A stretch of 64,000 nucleotides of DNA, taken from NCBI RefSeq assembly GCF_019801965.1, contig NZ_JAHVIA010000001.1:434001-498000 (forward strand), read 5' to 3'. This document shows, in pieces, positions 46,245 to 55,296 of the stretch. The stretch is from Salipiger bermudensis. GTDB taxonomy: Bacteria > Pseudomonadota > Alphaproteobacteria > Rhodobacterales > Rhodobacteraceae. The number at the start of each line of letters is the position of its first letter. The first letter of the stretch is position 1. The notes beneath the pieces were generated by a model. The model saw nothing but the letters and a program-made list of their open reading frames with translations. It did not search any database and was not told where the DNA came from. Position numbers and translations under genes: made by a program.

Positions 46245-46844
46245 TCAGCCCGCAGGCTTGACCGCCACGAGATCGATAAGCGCCGAGAGGCCCTTGTGTC
46301 CGTGGCCCTCGTCAAGCTCGGCCTCGTAGCTTTCGAGCACCCGGATCTCGAGATCCGCAAACGCCTCGCGCAGCAGTGCCTCGGTATAGAGGTTCTCCAC
46401 CGCCTTCGGCCCACCGGTGCCATAGACCAGCTGCTTGGGCGTGTAGCCGTGCAGCATCAGCACGCCGGCGGGCCGCAGCGCCCGCACCATGCGGGCAAAG
46501 AGCCGTGCCCGCGCCTCGGGGCCGACGAACTGGATGAACACCCCGAGCACGAGATCATAGGCGGCCTCGGGCCAGTCCCACGCTTCTAGATCGGCCACCT
46601 CGTAGGCCACCTCGACCCCGGCCTCCTGTGCCAGCTTGCGCGCCTTGGCGATGGCCGAGGGTGCGCCGTCCCACGCGATGACCGAAAGCCCCTTCTGCGC
46701 GAGAAAGACCGAGTTGCGGCCCTCGCCATCGGCAACCGAGAGCGCGCTTGCGCCGGGCGTCAGCCAATCCTCGTGCTTGCGCAGGAAGGCCGCCGGGGCG
46801 CGGCCAAAGACGTAATCCTCGGTGTTGAAACGCTCTTCCCACAT
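46245..46844 (-). CDS. SAM-dependent methyltransferase (class I)
   Basis: A 199-residue small methyltransferase with motif I ALSVADGEGRNSVFLAQKG (SAM loop) and motif II/III region SVIAWDGAPSAIAKARKLAQE. It starts MWEERFNTEDYVFGRAPAAFL, a start typical of the TehB/class I methyltransferase family (tellurite-resistance-like). The substrate is unknown. It is divergent from the ynjB-like gene. Confidence 0.85.
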   Translation of the reverse strand: MWEERFNTEDYVFGRAPAAFLRKHEDWLTPGASALSVADGEGRNSVFLAQKGLSVIAWDGAPSAIAKARKLAQEAGVEVAYEVADLEAWDWPEAAYDLVLGVFIQFVGPEARARLFARMVRALRPAGVLMLHGYTPKQLVYGTGGPKAVENLYTEALLREAFADLEIRVLESYEAELDEGHGHKGLSALIDLVAVKPAG

Positions 46845-46935
46845 GCTTGCCTCTCCCGCTTGGCCTGCCGAAAAGGTAGCCGACCCGCGCGCCCTTGCAA
46901 GCGCGACACTGTAACCTTCCCCACCGGAAAGTCAT

Positions 46936-46965
46936 TTGACGCCAGCAACGCGCCATTGCCATAAG
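46936..46965 (+). promoter_or_regulatory. Candidate promoter of the ynjBCD-like operon
   Basis: TTGACG (46936-46941) and CATAAG (46960-46965) are 18 nt apart, 46 bp before the ynjB-like ATG at 47012. The -10 is a partial match only. Confidence 0.4.
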
Positions 46966-47011
46966 CTATGGAAAATTTGGAAAAACACCGCACGACCGGG
47001 GAGGATCCCAG

Positions 47012-48214
47012 ATGAAATCCATGCTTGCCGCCGCAACCCTTGCGGCCACGCTCGCCATGCCGGCCCTGGCCGATCCCGACCCGACCGACTGGGACGCGGT
47101 GACCGCCGAGGCCGAGGGCCAGACCGTCTACTGGAACGCCTGGGGCGGCTCAGACGTGATCAATGACTTCATCGCCTGGATCGGAGAGCAGGCTGCGGAG
47201 CAGGGCGTGACGCTCGAGCATGTGAAGCTCACCGACACCGCCGAGGCGGTGAGCCGGGTGCTGGCCGAGAAGAGCGCCGGCAAGGACGACGGCGGCGGCA
47301 TCGACCTCATCTGGATCAACGGCGAGAACTTCGCCTCGATGAAGGAAGGCGGGCTGCTCTTCGGTCCATGGGCCGAAGCGCTGCCAAACCGCGCCCTGAC
47401 CGATCCCGAGAACACCGCGCTGACGGCGGATTTCACCGTCCCGACCGAGGGCATGGAAAGCCCGTGGGGCATGGCGCAGCTGGTGTTCTTCCATGACAGC
47501 GCCCGCCTCGCAGAGCCACCGCGCAGCATGTCCACGTTGCTGGCCTGGGCGCAGGCCAATCCCGGCCGCTTCACCTTTCCGCAGCCGCCGGATTTCCTCG
47601 GCGCGACCTTCCTGAAACAGGCGCTGATCGAGTTCTCGCCCGACATGATGGCCCTCGAAGGCCCGGTCGAGGATGCCGATTACGAGGCCACCACCGCGCC
47701 GCTCTGGGCCTTCATGGACGAGCTGACACCCAATCTCTGGAGGCAGGGCCGCGCCTACCCGCAGAACGGCGCGCGGCTGGTGCAGCTGATGGCCGACAAC
47801 GAGATCGACATCGGCTTCGATTTCAACCCCAACGCCGCCTCCAACGCCATCGCCAACGGCCAGTTGCCCGACACCGTGCGCAGCCACGTGCACGAGGGCG
47901 GCACCTTGGGCAACGCAAGCTTCGTCGCCATCCCCTACAACGCCAATGCCAAGGCCGGCGCCATGGTGGTGGCCGATATCCTGCTCTCGCCCGAGGCACA
48001 GGCCCGCATGGCCGACCCGGAGGTCTGGGGGCTCGGCACCGTGCTCGACGTGGCCTCGCTCGAACCCGAGCAGCTGCTGCTCTTCGACCGCATCGAATTT
48101 GGCCCCGCGACGCTCAAGCCCGAGGACCTCGGCGAGACCCTGCCCGAGCCGCACCCGTCGTGGATGGTGAAGCTCGAGGAAGACTGGACCGCGCGCTACG
48201 GCGTCGCGCAGTAA
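47012..48214 (+). CDS. ynjB: ABC transporter substrate-binding protein (YnjB-like)
   Basis: A 400-residue exported binding protein with signal peptide (1-20, cleavage ALA-DPDP) and a YnjB-like mature part (GQTVYWNAWGGSDVINDFIAW, LIWINGENFASMKEGGLLFGPW). The same three-gene order exists in E. coli ynjBCD, whose substrate is unknown; similarity to iron/thiamine-type binders is distant. GGGGAGG lies before the ATG. First gene of the operon. Confidence 0.88.
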   Translation: MKSMLAAATLAATLAMPALADPDPTDWDAVTAEAEGQTVYWNAWGGSDVINDFIAWIGEQAAEQGVTLEHVKLTDTAEAVSRVLAEKSAGKDDGGGIDLIWINGENFASMKEGGLLFGPWAEALPNRALTDPENTALTADFTVPTEGMESPWGMAQLVFFHDSARLAEPPRSMSTLLAWAQANPGRFTFPQPPDFLGATFLKQALIEFSPDMMALEGPVEDADYEATTAPLWAFMDELTPNLWRQGRAYPQNGARLVQLMADNEIDIGFDFNPNAASNAIANGQLPDTVRSHVHEGGTLGNASFVAIPYNANAKAGAMVVADILLSPEAQARMADPEVWGLGTVLDVASLEPEQLLLFDRIEFGPATLKPEDLGETLPEPHPSWMVKLEEDWTARYGVAQ

Positions 48215-48220
48215 AGGCCC

Positions 48221-49903
48221 ATGTCCCTGCTCCGGCGCGCCCCGGCCCTGACGCTGCTGGTGATGCTCGGCCCGGTCTTCGCCGGGCTGGCGGGCACGCT
48301 CCTGCCCGCCTTCGGCATCCTGCCGGCGCTGGGGCGGGTCGAGCCGGGGCTGATGCCGTTCTCCGAGCTCGCCGCATGGCCCGGCCTGCCGCGTGCCGTG
48401 GCGCTGAGCCTCGGCACCGGGCTCGGCGCGACCCTGCTGGCGCTGGCGCTCACCGTGCTGATCTGCGCCGGCTGGCAGGGCACGCGGTCCTTTCGTTGGC
48501 TCGAGCGCGCGCTCTCGCCGCTGCTTTCGGTGCCGCATGCCGCCGCCGCCTTCGGCCTCGCCTTCCTGATCGCGCCCTCCGGCTGGATCGCCCGCGCGCT
48601 GGCGCCGCTTCTCGGCTGGGAGCGTCCGCCGGACCTCTTGATCCTGCAGGACCCGTGGGGCCTGTCGCTGACCGCCGGGCTGGTGGTCAAGGAGATGCCC
48701 TTCCTGCTTTTGATGACGCTGGCCGCCCTGCCCGCCCTACGTCCGGGCCAGAGCCTCGCCACCGCGCGCAGCCTCGGATACGGGCGCAGCGCCGGCTGGC
48801 TCAAGACGGTGTTTCCCCGGCTCTACCCGCAGATCCGCCTGCCGGTCTACGCGGTGCTGGCCTTCTCGATGAGCGTGGTCGACGTCGCGATGATCCTCGG
48901 CCCCAACACGCCGCCGACGCTCGCCGTGCAGGTGCTGCGCTGGATGAACGATCCCGACCTCGCGCTGCGCCTCCGCGGCGCGGCCGGGGCGCTGCTGCAA
49001 CTGGCGCTGACGCTGGCCGCGCTGGGGATCTGGCGCCTGGGCGAGATCGCGGTGGCACGGATGGGCCGCGCGTGGATCGAGACCGGTGCGCGTGGCTCCC
49101 ATGACGCCCCCGTGCGGGCACTCGCCATCGGCGCCGGCGCGCTCTCGGCATTGGCGATCCTCCTCGGGCTCGTGGCGCTCGGCGTGTGGTCGGTGGCGGC
49201 TTTCTGGGGCTTTCCGGCAATGCTGCCGGATGCCTTCACCGCCAAGAGCTGGATGAAACAGGGACCACAGTTGCTTGCCCCGGCCGGCGACACCGCGCTG
49301 ATCGCGCTCATTGCCACCGGCGTGGCGCTGGCGCTGGTGCTGGCTTGCCTCGAGGCCGAGCATCGCTTCGGCCTGCGGCCCTCGGCGCGGGCGCTCTGGC
49401 TGCTCTACCTGCCGCTCATCGTGCCACAGATCGCCTTCCTGCCGGGGCTGCAGATCCTCGCGCTGGTGAGCGGGATCGACGGCACGCTGGCGGCGGTGAT
49501 CGCGGCGCATGTGATCTTCGTACTGCCGTACGTCTTCCTGTCGCTGGCCGATCCCTACCGCGGATGGGACCGGCGCAACGCCCTCGTCGGCCACGCCCTC
49601 GGCGCCAGCGCCGCGCGGGTGTTCTGGCGCCTGCGCCTGCCGATGCTGCTGCGCCCGGTGCTGACCGCCGCCGCCGTGGGCTGCGCGGTCTCGGTGGGGC
49701 AGTTCCTGCCAACGCTGCTGCTCGGCGGCGGACGGGTGCAGACCCTGACCACCGAGGCGGTGGCGCTGGCCTCGGGCGGGGCGCGGCGGGTGATCGGCGT
49801 CACCGCGCTGGCCCAGACGGCCGCCGCCTTCCTGCCCTTCGCACTGGCGCTGCTGGTCCCGGCGCTGGTCTGGCGCAACCGGAAAGGGCTTCGTCATGGC
49901 TGA
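48221..49903 (+). CDS. ynjC: Two-domain ABC permease (YnjC-like)
   Basis: A 560-residue inner-membrane protein with two BPD permease domains of about six TM helices each. There are two EAA loops, around ARSLGYGRSAGWLKTVFPRL and around GHALGASAARVFWRLRLPML. Such fused permeases are typical of ThiP/FbpB and YnjC. Starts 6 bp after ynjB; the stop overlaps ynjD by 8 nt. Confidence 0.92.
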   Translation: MSLLRRAPALTLLVMLGPVFAGLAGTLLPAFGILPALGRVEPGLMPFSELAAWPGLPRAVALSLGTGLGATLLALALTVLICAGWQGTRSFRWLERALSPLLSVPHAAAAFGLAFLIAPSGWIARALAPLLGWERPPDLLILQDPWGLSLTAGLVVKEMPFLLLMTLAALPALRPGQSLATARSLGYGRSAGWLKTVFPRLYPQIRLPVYAVLAFSMSVVDVAMILGPNTPPTLAVQVLRWMNDPDLALRLRGAAGALLQLALTLAALGIWRLGEIAVARMGRAWIETGARGSHDAPVRALAIGAGALSALAILLGLVALGVWSVAAFWGFPAMLPDAFTAKSWMKQGPQLLAPAGDTALIALIATGVALALVLACLEAEHRFGLRPSARALWLLYLPLIVPQIAFLPGLQILALVSGIDGTLAAVIAAHVIFVLPYVFLSLADPYRGWDRRNALVGHALGASAARVFWRLRLPMLLRPVLTAAAVGCAVSVGQFLPTLLLGGGRVQTLTTEAVALASGGARRVIGVTALAQTAAAFLPFALALLVPALVWRNRKGLRHG

Positions 49904-50534
49904 GGGGCTCAGGCTCGAAAACCTCGCGATCACGCTCGACGGCCAGACAATGATGGCGCTCGACGCCCGCGTCGCGCCGGGAGAGGTGCTGACCGTGATG
50001 GGGCCCTCGGGCTCGGGCAAGTCGACGCTGCTGGCGGCAATCACCGGCGCGCTCGACCCGGCCTTTCGTCTCTCGGGGCGCGTCCTGCTCGACGGCGAGG
50101 ACGTGACGCACCTCCCGACCGAGCGCCGGCGCATCGGCATCCTGTTTCAGGACGAGCTGCTGTTTCCGCATCTCTCGGTCGGCGGCAACCTCGCCTTCGG
50201 GCTGCCGCCCTCGATGCGCGGCCGCGCCGCCCGGCGCGCCCGCATCGACGCAGCCCTCACGGAGATCGGGCTGGAAGGCTTCGCCAACCGCGACCCGGCG
50301 ACGCTCTCCGGCGGCCAGAAGGCCCGCGTGGCGCTGATGCGCAGCTTGCTGGCCGAGCCCCGCGCGCTGCTGCTCGACGAGCCGTTCTCCCGGCTCGATG
50401 CGGCGCGGCGCGGTCAGATCCGCGAGCTTGTCTTCGCCCGCGCGAAAGCCCAGCGCCTGCCGGTGCTGCTGGTGACCCATGATCGCGAGGATGCAAGCGC
50501 CGCAGGCGGAGGGGTGATCGAGCTCGGCGCCTAG
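49896..50534 (+). CDS. ynjD: ABC transporter ATP-binding protein (YnjD-like)
   Basis: A 212-residue compact ATPase with Walker A GPSGSGKST, Q-loop ILFQDELLFPHLSV, signature LSGGQKAR, Walker B ALLLDEPFSRLD and H-loop LVTHDRED. It is short, lacking a TOBE domain, like YnjD and ThiQ. It ends 7 bp from the convergent SRPBCC gene. Confidence 0.92.
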   Translation: MAEGLRLENLAITLDGQTMMALDARVAPGEVLTVMGPSGSGKSTLLAAITGALDPAFRLSGRVLLDGEDVTHLPTERRRIGILFQDELLFPHLSVGGNLAFGLPPSMRGRAARRARIDAALTEIGLEGFANRDPATLSGGQKARVALMRSLLAEPRALLLDEPFSRLDAARRGQIRELVFARAKAQRLPVLLVTHDREDASAAGGGVIELGA

Positions 50535-50541
50535 AGCGCCC

Positions 50542-51012
50542 TCAGGAGACGCGCTTCAGCCGATCCTCGAGCTCCTTGGCAAACTCTGCCATCTTCACCC
50601 GGAAGCGTTTCTCGAGGTTCGATTTCCCAAGCTTCAGCGATTGCACCATGAGCCGCGCCGACAGCGTCTTGGGCTGCAGCTCGACGCTCATGCCAACCCG
50701 CGTCCGGCTGCGCGAGAGCGCCACGAAATCCACCTTGGTGACGGTCTCGAGCCCGCCCGACACCGCGTGGTAGGTGATCGCGTTCGGCGCATCGTACTCC
50801 GCCAGCGTCACGTCGACGGTCCGGCTCTTGCCGCGGAACGCGAAGCTCGCCTGCCAGCTCATGCCACGCGGCGTTCCGGCGCCGCCCTCAGAGGTCCGTT
50901 GCACGTCGATGCCGCGACGCATGATCTGGCGCTCGATCTGCTCGAAATTGGTGAGCTGTGCAAAGACCTGCTCGAGCGGCGCCTCGATATCCTCGCGGGT
51001 GGTGAATTCCAT
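50542..51012 (-). CDS. SRPBCC family protein
   Basis: A 156-residue START/Bet v1-fold protein, starting MEFTTREDIEAPLEQVFAQLTNFEQIERQIMRRG in essence, with a long C-terminal helix. These proteins bind hydrophobic ligands in a cavity. No catalytic motif is seen and function is unknown. It is 50 bp downstream of nudC on the same strand, possibly co-transcribed. Confidence 0.8.
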   Translation of the reverse strand: MEFTTREDIEAPLEQVFAQLTNFEQIERQIMRRGIDVQRTSEGGAGTPRGMSWQASFAFRGKSRTVDVTLAEYDAPNAITYHAVSGGLETVTKVDFVALSRSRTRVGMSVELQPKTLSARLMVQSLKLGKSNLEKRFRVKMAEFAKELEDRLKRVS

Positions 51013-51062
51013 CTGCCCTCTGCCCCGTTCTGAATGTGGGTGTGTTGGCGGTCAGTCTTGCC

Positions 51063-52022
51063 TCAATCCAGACGGTCCGCAAGCCAGTTGCGCAGCAGGA
51101 AATTCGCGATGGACCCGCGCCTTGCCGGTTGCAGCGCCGGGTTCGAGCCGTCGAAGGACGCCGCCAGTTCCTCGCGGCTGACCCAGCGCGCGGTCTCGAT
51201 CTCGTTCGGGTCGATCTCGATGGCGTCGCTCTCGGCCTCGCCGTGGCAGCCGATCATCAGCGAGGCCGGGAAGGGCCAGGGCTGGCTGGCGAGGTAGCGC
51301 ACCGAGCCGACCTTGATGCCTGCCTCCTCGACCACCTCGCGGCGCACCGCCGCTTCCAGCGTCTCGCCCGGCTCGACAAAGCCCGCGAGGCAGGAGAACA
51401 TCCCCTCCGGCCAGCCCGGCGAGCGGCCCAGCAGGCAGGCATTGCCGCGGGTGATCAGCATGATCACCACCGGGTCGGTGCGTGGGAAATGATGGGCGCC
51501 GCAGGACGGGCAGATGCGCTGCCAGCCCGCCATGAAGACATCGCTCCTGGTGCCGCACCGGGCGCAGAAGCCGTGGCTCTGGTGCCAGCCGAACAGCGCG
51601 CGGGCGGTGGCGCCAAGCTCGGCATCGCGCGGGGTGAGCTGGGTCAGCAGCGCGCGCAGCTCGACGAAATGCGCGCCTTCACAGGCCGGGTGGACCTGCT
51701 CGGAGCTGTCGAGGAAGCCGGCCTCGCCCGGCGCCTCGCCCTCGGGCGCCCAGCCCGAGATGTCATGGGAGAAGATGGCACCGCTCTCATCGCGCCCGAG
51801 AAACAGCGGCTCGCCGCGCGCCTCGCCGAGGACGGGATGGTCGAGCGGCAGGCGGCAGAGGCCGGACCCGTCCGACTGCATCAGCACCTTGCCACGCCAG
51901 AGCACGATCGTGCGCGTCTCGGGCGCCTGCATCAGCGCCGCCAGCGCCGGAATGTCGCCGCGAAGTTCCGCCGCCCGGTCGAGCCCGGATCCGCCGAATG
52001 TCACCTCTTCCGCATGTCGCAT
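51063..52022 (-). CDS. nudC: NAD+ diphosphatase (NADH pyrophosphatase, Nudix)
   Basis: A 319-residue NudC. The N-terminal domain is followed by a zinc ribbon (CARCG about residue 134 and CPSCG), then the Nudix box GFVEPGETLEAAVRREVVEEAGI in full and the NudC-specific SQPWPFPASLMIGC. It hydrolyses NAD(H) to NMN(H) and AMP and can remove NAD caps from RNA. ATG at 52022 follows CAGGGA. A 54-bp tandem repeat lies just upstream, and an open frame through the repeat overlaps the nudC start by 22 nt. Confidence 0.95.
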   Translation of the reverse strand: MRHAEEVTFGGSGLDRAAELRGDIPALAALMQAPETRTIVLWRGKVLMQSDGSGLCRLPLDHPVLGEARGEPLFLGRDESGAIFSHDISGWAPEGEAPGEAGFLDSSEQVHPACEGAHFVELRALLTQLTPRDAELGATARALFGWHQSHGFCARCGTRSDVFMAGWQRICPSCGAHHFPRTDPVVIMLITRGNACLLGRSPGWPEGMFSCLAGFVEPGETLEAAVRREVVEEAGIKVGSVRYLASQPWPFPASLMIGCHGEAESDAIEIDPNEIETARWVSREELAASFDGSNPALQPARRGSIANFLLRNWLADRLD

Positions 52023-52429
52023 GATCGTCCCTGCCCCTGTTCTGTGTTGCGTCCGCCCAAGAGATCCCATCGCTCTCTCCCGGCAAACCTTTCCGACCGC
52101 CCGAACCGGCCCAGACTTTCCGACGGCGTTCCCGCGCAACTCCAGCCTGACCGCCCGATGCGACCCAAGCTGTCCCACGGCGCACCCCCGAAAAGCCAGA
52201 CCGACCGCCCGAACCGGCCCAGGCTTTCCCACGGCGTCCCCGTGGCGATCCAGCCCGACCGGCCAGACCGGCCCACCAAATCCCATGACACGCCCGCCCC
52301 GGCGTGGCAAACCTGTTTCCGGAGGCGGGCTTCCGCAACGGAACTCATCTCCCGAAGGTTGAGCGCGATGGTTTTGTCTTCTCGTGTGATCTCGCTGTTG
52401 GAAAACTGGTCCACAAGCGAATCGCGCAT
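52001..52429 (-). CDS. Possible 18-residue-repeat protein upstream of nudC (start uncertain)
   Basis: An open frame of 142 codons crossing the 54-bp tandem repeat. It would encode copies of an 18-residue unit with consensus W-[DE][10 protein letters not shown], four full units plus half units at each end. Supporting it: the unit length is a multiple of 3 and the frame stays open. Against it: no good Shine-Dalgarno precedes ATG 52429 or ATG 52348, it overlaps nudC by 22 nt, and the opposite frame is also open across the repeat. The function is unknown. It may be an artefact of the repeat. Confidence 0.25.
   Translation of the reverse strand: MRDSLVDQFSNSEITREDKTIALNLREMSSVAEARLRKQVCHAGAGVSWDLVGRSGRSGWIATGTPWESLGRFGRSVWLFGGAPWDSLGRIGRSGWSCAGTPSESLGRFGRSERFAGRERWDLLGGRNTEQGQGRSCDMRKR
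52095..52310. repeat. Tandem repeat, four 54-bp units
   Basis: Four units start at 52095, 52149, 52203 and 52257, each opening with GACCGCCCGAACCGG or a close variant (GACCGGCCAGACCGG in the fourth) and continuing with about 60-80% identity. Diverged half-units flank them. There is no spacer between units, so this is not a CRISPR array. Confidence 0.9.
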
Positions 52430-52446
52430 CAGCAGGAGAGCCGCCC

Positions 52447-54423
52447 ATGACCCGCTTCACCCCTTCCGAACTCACCCGCCGTTCGTTCCTGGCGGGCACA
52501 GCCGCGGGCTCCGCCTTGATCGCACTGCACCCATATTCCGCCAGAGCCGCCGCGAACCAGGCGCATCTGCGGATCATGGAGACCACCGATCTGCACGTGC
52601 ACGTGATGCCCTATGACTATTACTCCGACAAACCGGTCGACACGGTGGGCCTGTCGCGCACGGCGACGCTGATCAACGGCGTGCGGGCCGAGGCCACCAA
52701 TTCGATGCTGCTCGACAACGGAGATTTCCTGCAGGGCAACCCGATGGGCGATTACGTCGCCTACGAGCGCGGCATGAAGGAGGGCGACACCCACCCGGTG
52801 ATCGACGCGATGAACGCCGTGGGCTTCGACGCCGGCACCATCGGCAACCACGAGTTCAACTACGGGCTCGAGTTCCTGATGAAATCCACCGCCGGGGCGC
52901 AGTTTCCCATCGTGCTGGCCAATGTCTCGAAGAGCCTCGGCGCCAACCCGCGCGAGGACGAGACGCTCTACAAGCCCTATGTCATCCTCGAGCGCGAGCT
53001 CACCGACGGGGCCGGCAATGCCCACCCCATCAAGGTCGGCGTGATCGGCTTCACCCCGCCGCAGGTGATGAACTGGGACCGCAAGCATCTCGAGGGCAAC
53101 GTGATGGCCCGCGACATCGTCGAAACCGCCCGCGCCTGGGTGCCGCAGATCGTCGAGGAGGGGGCCGACATCGTCATCGCGCTGAGCCATTCCGGCATCG
53201 GCTCGGCCGATCACGAGGACGGCATGGAGAACGCCTCGGTGCCGCTGGCCGGCGTCGACGGGATCGACGCGGTGATGACCGGGCACAGCCACCTCGTCTT
53301 CCCCTCGCCGACCTATGCCGATTACGCCGCCGTCGACGCCGGCGCCGGCACGATCCACGGCAAGCCGGCGGTGATGGGCGGCTTCTGGGGCTCGCATATG
53401 GGCCTGATCGACCTGCTGCTCGAGCGCGACGGCAACGGCTGGCGCGTGGTCTCGGCCACCACCGAGGCGCGCCCGATCTCGCAGCGCAACGAGGATCGCT
53501 CGGTCACCGCGCTGGTCGAGGATGCGCCAGAGGTGCTGGCCTCCGTCGAACAGGCGCATGAGGAGACGCTGGCCTATGTGCGCCGCGCCGTGGGCAAGAC
53601 CTCGGCGCCGCTCTACAGCTATTTCGCGCTGGTGGCGGATGACCCTTCGGTGCAGATCGTGTCGAACGCCCAGACCTGGTATATCGCGCAGATGCTCGCA
53701 GGCACCGAACACGAGGGGCTGCCGATCCTCTCGGCGGCGGCGCCGTTCAAGGCTGGCGGGCGCGGCGGGCCGGAGTATTACACCGACGTGCCTGAGGGCG
53801 ACATCGCGATCAAGAACGTCGCCGATCTCTACCTCTACCCCAACACCGTGCGCGCGGTGAAGGTGACCGGGGCACAGCTCAAGGACTGGCTTGAGCGCTC
53901 GGCGGGGATGTTCAACCAAATCGCGCCCGGCGCGCAGGATGCGACGCTGCTGAACCCCGATTTTCCGAGCTACAATTTCGACGTGATCGACGGGGTGAGC
54001 TACAGGATCGACCTGTCGCAGCCGTCGAAATTCGGCCCCAAGGGCGAGCTCGAGGCCCACGACGCCAACCGCATCAAGGACCTGACCTTCGACGGCGCAC
54101 CGGTCACCGACGACATGGAATTCGTCATCGCCACCAACAACTACCGCGCCTCCGGCGGCGGCAGCTTTCCGGGCACCGGCGACACCATCATCTTCGAGGG
54201 CCCCGACACCAACCGCGACGTCATCGTGCGCTACATCGTCGAGCAGGGCACGATCAATCCCAGCGCCGACGGCAACTGGTCCTTTGCGCCGATGCCCGAC
54301 ACCACGGTGCTGTTCGAGACCGGCCCCGCCGCCCGCGCCTATGCCGACAGCGTGCCGGGGCTGAACCTCGAGGATGCCGGCGACACCGAACAGGGCTTCG
54401 CGCTGTTTCGCATCGCGCTCTGA
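52447..54423 (+). CDS. cpdB: Periplasmic 2',3'-cyclic-nucleotide phosphodiesterase/3'-nucleotidase (CpdB-like)
   Basis: A 658-residue exported protein. A Tat signal [19 protein letters not shown] (about 9-27) leads to a metallophosphoesterase domain ([56 protein letters not shown]), then a 5'-nucleotidase C-terminal domain ([13 protein letters not shown]). It degrades extracellular cyclic nucleotides and nucleotides for phosphate and nucleoside uptake. AGGAG lies 8 nt before the ATG. Confidence 0.93.
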   Translation: MTRFTPSELTRRSFLAGTAAGSALIALHPYSARAAANQAHLRIMETTDLHVHVMPYDYYSDKPVDTVGLSRTATLINGVRAEATNSMLLDNGDFLQGNPMGDYVAYERGMKEGDTHPVIDAMNAVGFDAGTIGNHEFNYGLEFLMKSTAGAQFPIVLANVSKSLGANPREDETLYKPYVILERELTDGAGNAHPIKVGVIGFTPPQVMNWDRKHLEGNVMARDIVETARAWVPQIVEEGADIVIALSHSGIGSADHEDGMENASVPLAGVDGIDAVMTGHSHLVFPSPTYADYAAVDAGAGTIHGKPAVMGGFWGSHMGLIDLLLERDGNGWRVVSATTEARPISQRNEDRSVTALVEDAPEVLASVEQAHEETLAYVRRAVGKTSAPLYSYFALVADDPSVQIVSNAQTWYIAQMLAGTEHEGLPILSAAAPFKAGGRGGPEYYTDVPEGDIAIKNVADLYLYPNTVRAVKVTGAQLKDWLERSAGMFNQIAPGAQDATLLNPDFPSYNFDVIDGVSYRIDLSQPSKFGPKGELEAHDANRIKDLTFDGAPVTDDMEFVIATNNYRASGGGSFPGTGDTIIFEGPDTNRDVIVRYIVEQGTINPSADGNWSFAPMPDTTVLFETGPAARAYADSVPGLNLEDAGDTEQGFALFRIAL

Positions 54424-54431
54424 TCCGCCTG

Positions 54432-54460
54432 CCCCGGCCCGGTCTTTGCGGGCCGGGGTT
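54432..54460 (+). terminator. Terminator of cpdB
   Basis: A 10-bp perfect GC stem (54432-54441 with 54449-54458) with a 7-nt loop lies 8 bp after the cpdB stop. The T run is only two bases. Confidence 0.55.
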
Positions 54461-54490
54461 GCGAATCCATGACAAAGATCCTAGATGACG

Positions 54491-54593
54491 CCTTGAGAGG
54501 TTGGCGCGGGCAGGCGCCTCGCCAACCCGGTCAGGTCCGGAAGGAAGCAGCCGTAACGAGCCCCGCTTGGGTCGTTGTCCAGCCTCTCACTTC
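54491..54593 (+). ncRNA. ffs: Signal recognition particle RNA, small bacterial type (4.5S)
   Basis: The conserved SRP hairpin core is present: GGTCAGGTCCGGAAGGAAGC and GCCGTAACGAG around 54529-54560, the Ffh-binding domain. The outer stem pairs TGAGAGG (54494-54500) with CCTCTCA (54583-54589). The gene is about 100 nt. It pairs with Ffh to target nascent membrane proteins. It lies in the gap between cpdB and the phosphatase gene. The exact ends are approximate. Confidence 0.93.
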
Positions 54594-54748
54594 AGCCCTC
54601 GAGCAAGATAAACATGTCGCAAGGCATGCCGGGGGCGGCGCGCCGCGCAGGCGGTTCGAGCCATCTTTCCCCAGACAGGCCCGCCGCTAGCGGTGCGAGG
54701 CGGGATCCGCCCTCGTGACGATCCCGCTGCGCGAAAAGGTGCCGCGGG

Positions 54749-54779
54749 TCCCGAGAAAATCAGTCTAATTTTCTTGGCC
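54749..54779. terminator. Terminator-like palindrome after the phosphatase gene
   Basis: The arms CCGAGAAAAT (54751-54760) and ATTTTCTTGG (54768-54777) form a 10-bp stem with one G-T pair and a 7-nt loop. It is related in sequence to the CCAAGAATTTT palindrome at 34291. It lies just downstream of the minus-strand stop at 54784. Confidence 0.7.
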
Positions 54780-54783
54780 TGGC

Positions 54784-55296
54784 TCAGTCGCCGTGCCGGT
54801 GGAACACCGCCGCTTCGCGCTCGGCCGCCAGCGCCCAGCCCATCTGCGCCTCGGTCTCGACCGCGCAGGGCCGCACGCTCCGCAGCCGCGCCAGCGCCTC
54901 GTCGGGCGCCTCGCCCGCCTCGATCATCAGCCGCAGAGCCACCATGCCCGAGCGCCCGCAGCCCCCCCGGCAATGCACCAGCACCCGCCCGCCGCCCTGC
55001 AACGCGTGCAGCGCCGCACGGCTGACCTCGGGCCAGCGCTCCTCGAACAGCGCGCAGGGCACGTCGAAATCCACGATCGGCAGATGCTCCCATCGCGCGC
55101 CATGATCCGCGACGAAGCCGCCCACCGAGCCGGAGCCCGCGGCCTCGAACTCGGCGGCACTGACCAGCGAGATGACCAGCGACGGCCGCCAGTCGGCCAC
55201 GTGCTGCAGGTCTCCCACGAGATCCCCGCTCGCCCCGGGAAGGGGCGAGATGGCGAGAATTCCGTCCAGAACCCGAAGCGCGTGGAGGATGGTCAT
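54784..55296 (-). CDS. Protein-tyrosine/dual-specificity-phosphatase-like protein
   Basis: A 170-residue cysteine phosphatase with the P-loop HCRGGCGRSG (His108, Cys109, Arg115), the general-acid region IVDFDVP, and a short C-terminal helical stretch. It matches the compact bacterial DSP/PTP family that resembles eukaryotic dual-specificity phosphatases. The substrate is unknown. The upstream metallopeptidase stop directly abuts this start, so the two are coupled. Confidence 0.88.
   Translation of the reverse strand: MTILHALRVLDGILAISPLPGASGDLVGDLQHVADWRPSLVISLVSAAEFEAAGSGSVGGFVADHGARWEHLPIVDFDVPCALFEERWPEVSRAALHALQGGGRVLVHCRGGCGRSGMVALRLMIEAGEAPDEALARLRSVRPCAVETEAQMGWALAAEREAAVFHRHGD

Noticed and set aside
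46845-47011. TPP riboswitch before the ynjBCD-like operon
   Set aside because: No CTGAGA/ACCTGATC-type thi-box core was recognised in the gap.
52095-52310. CRISPR array
   Set aside because: Units are directly tandem at 54 bp with no unique spacers and no cas genes.
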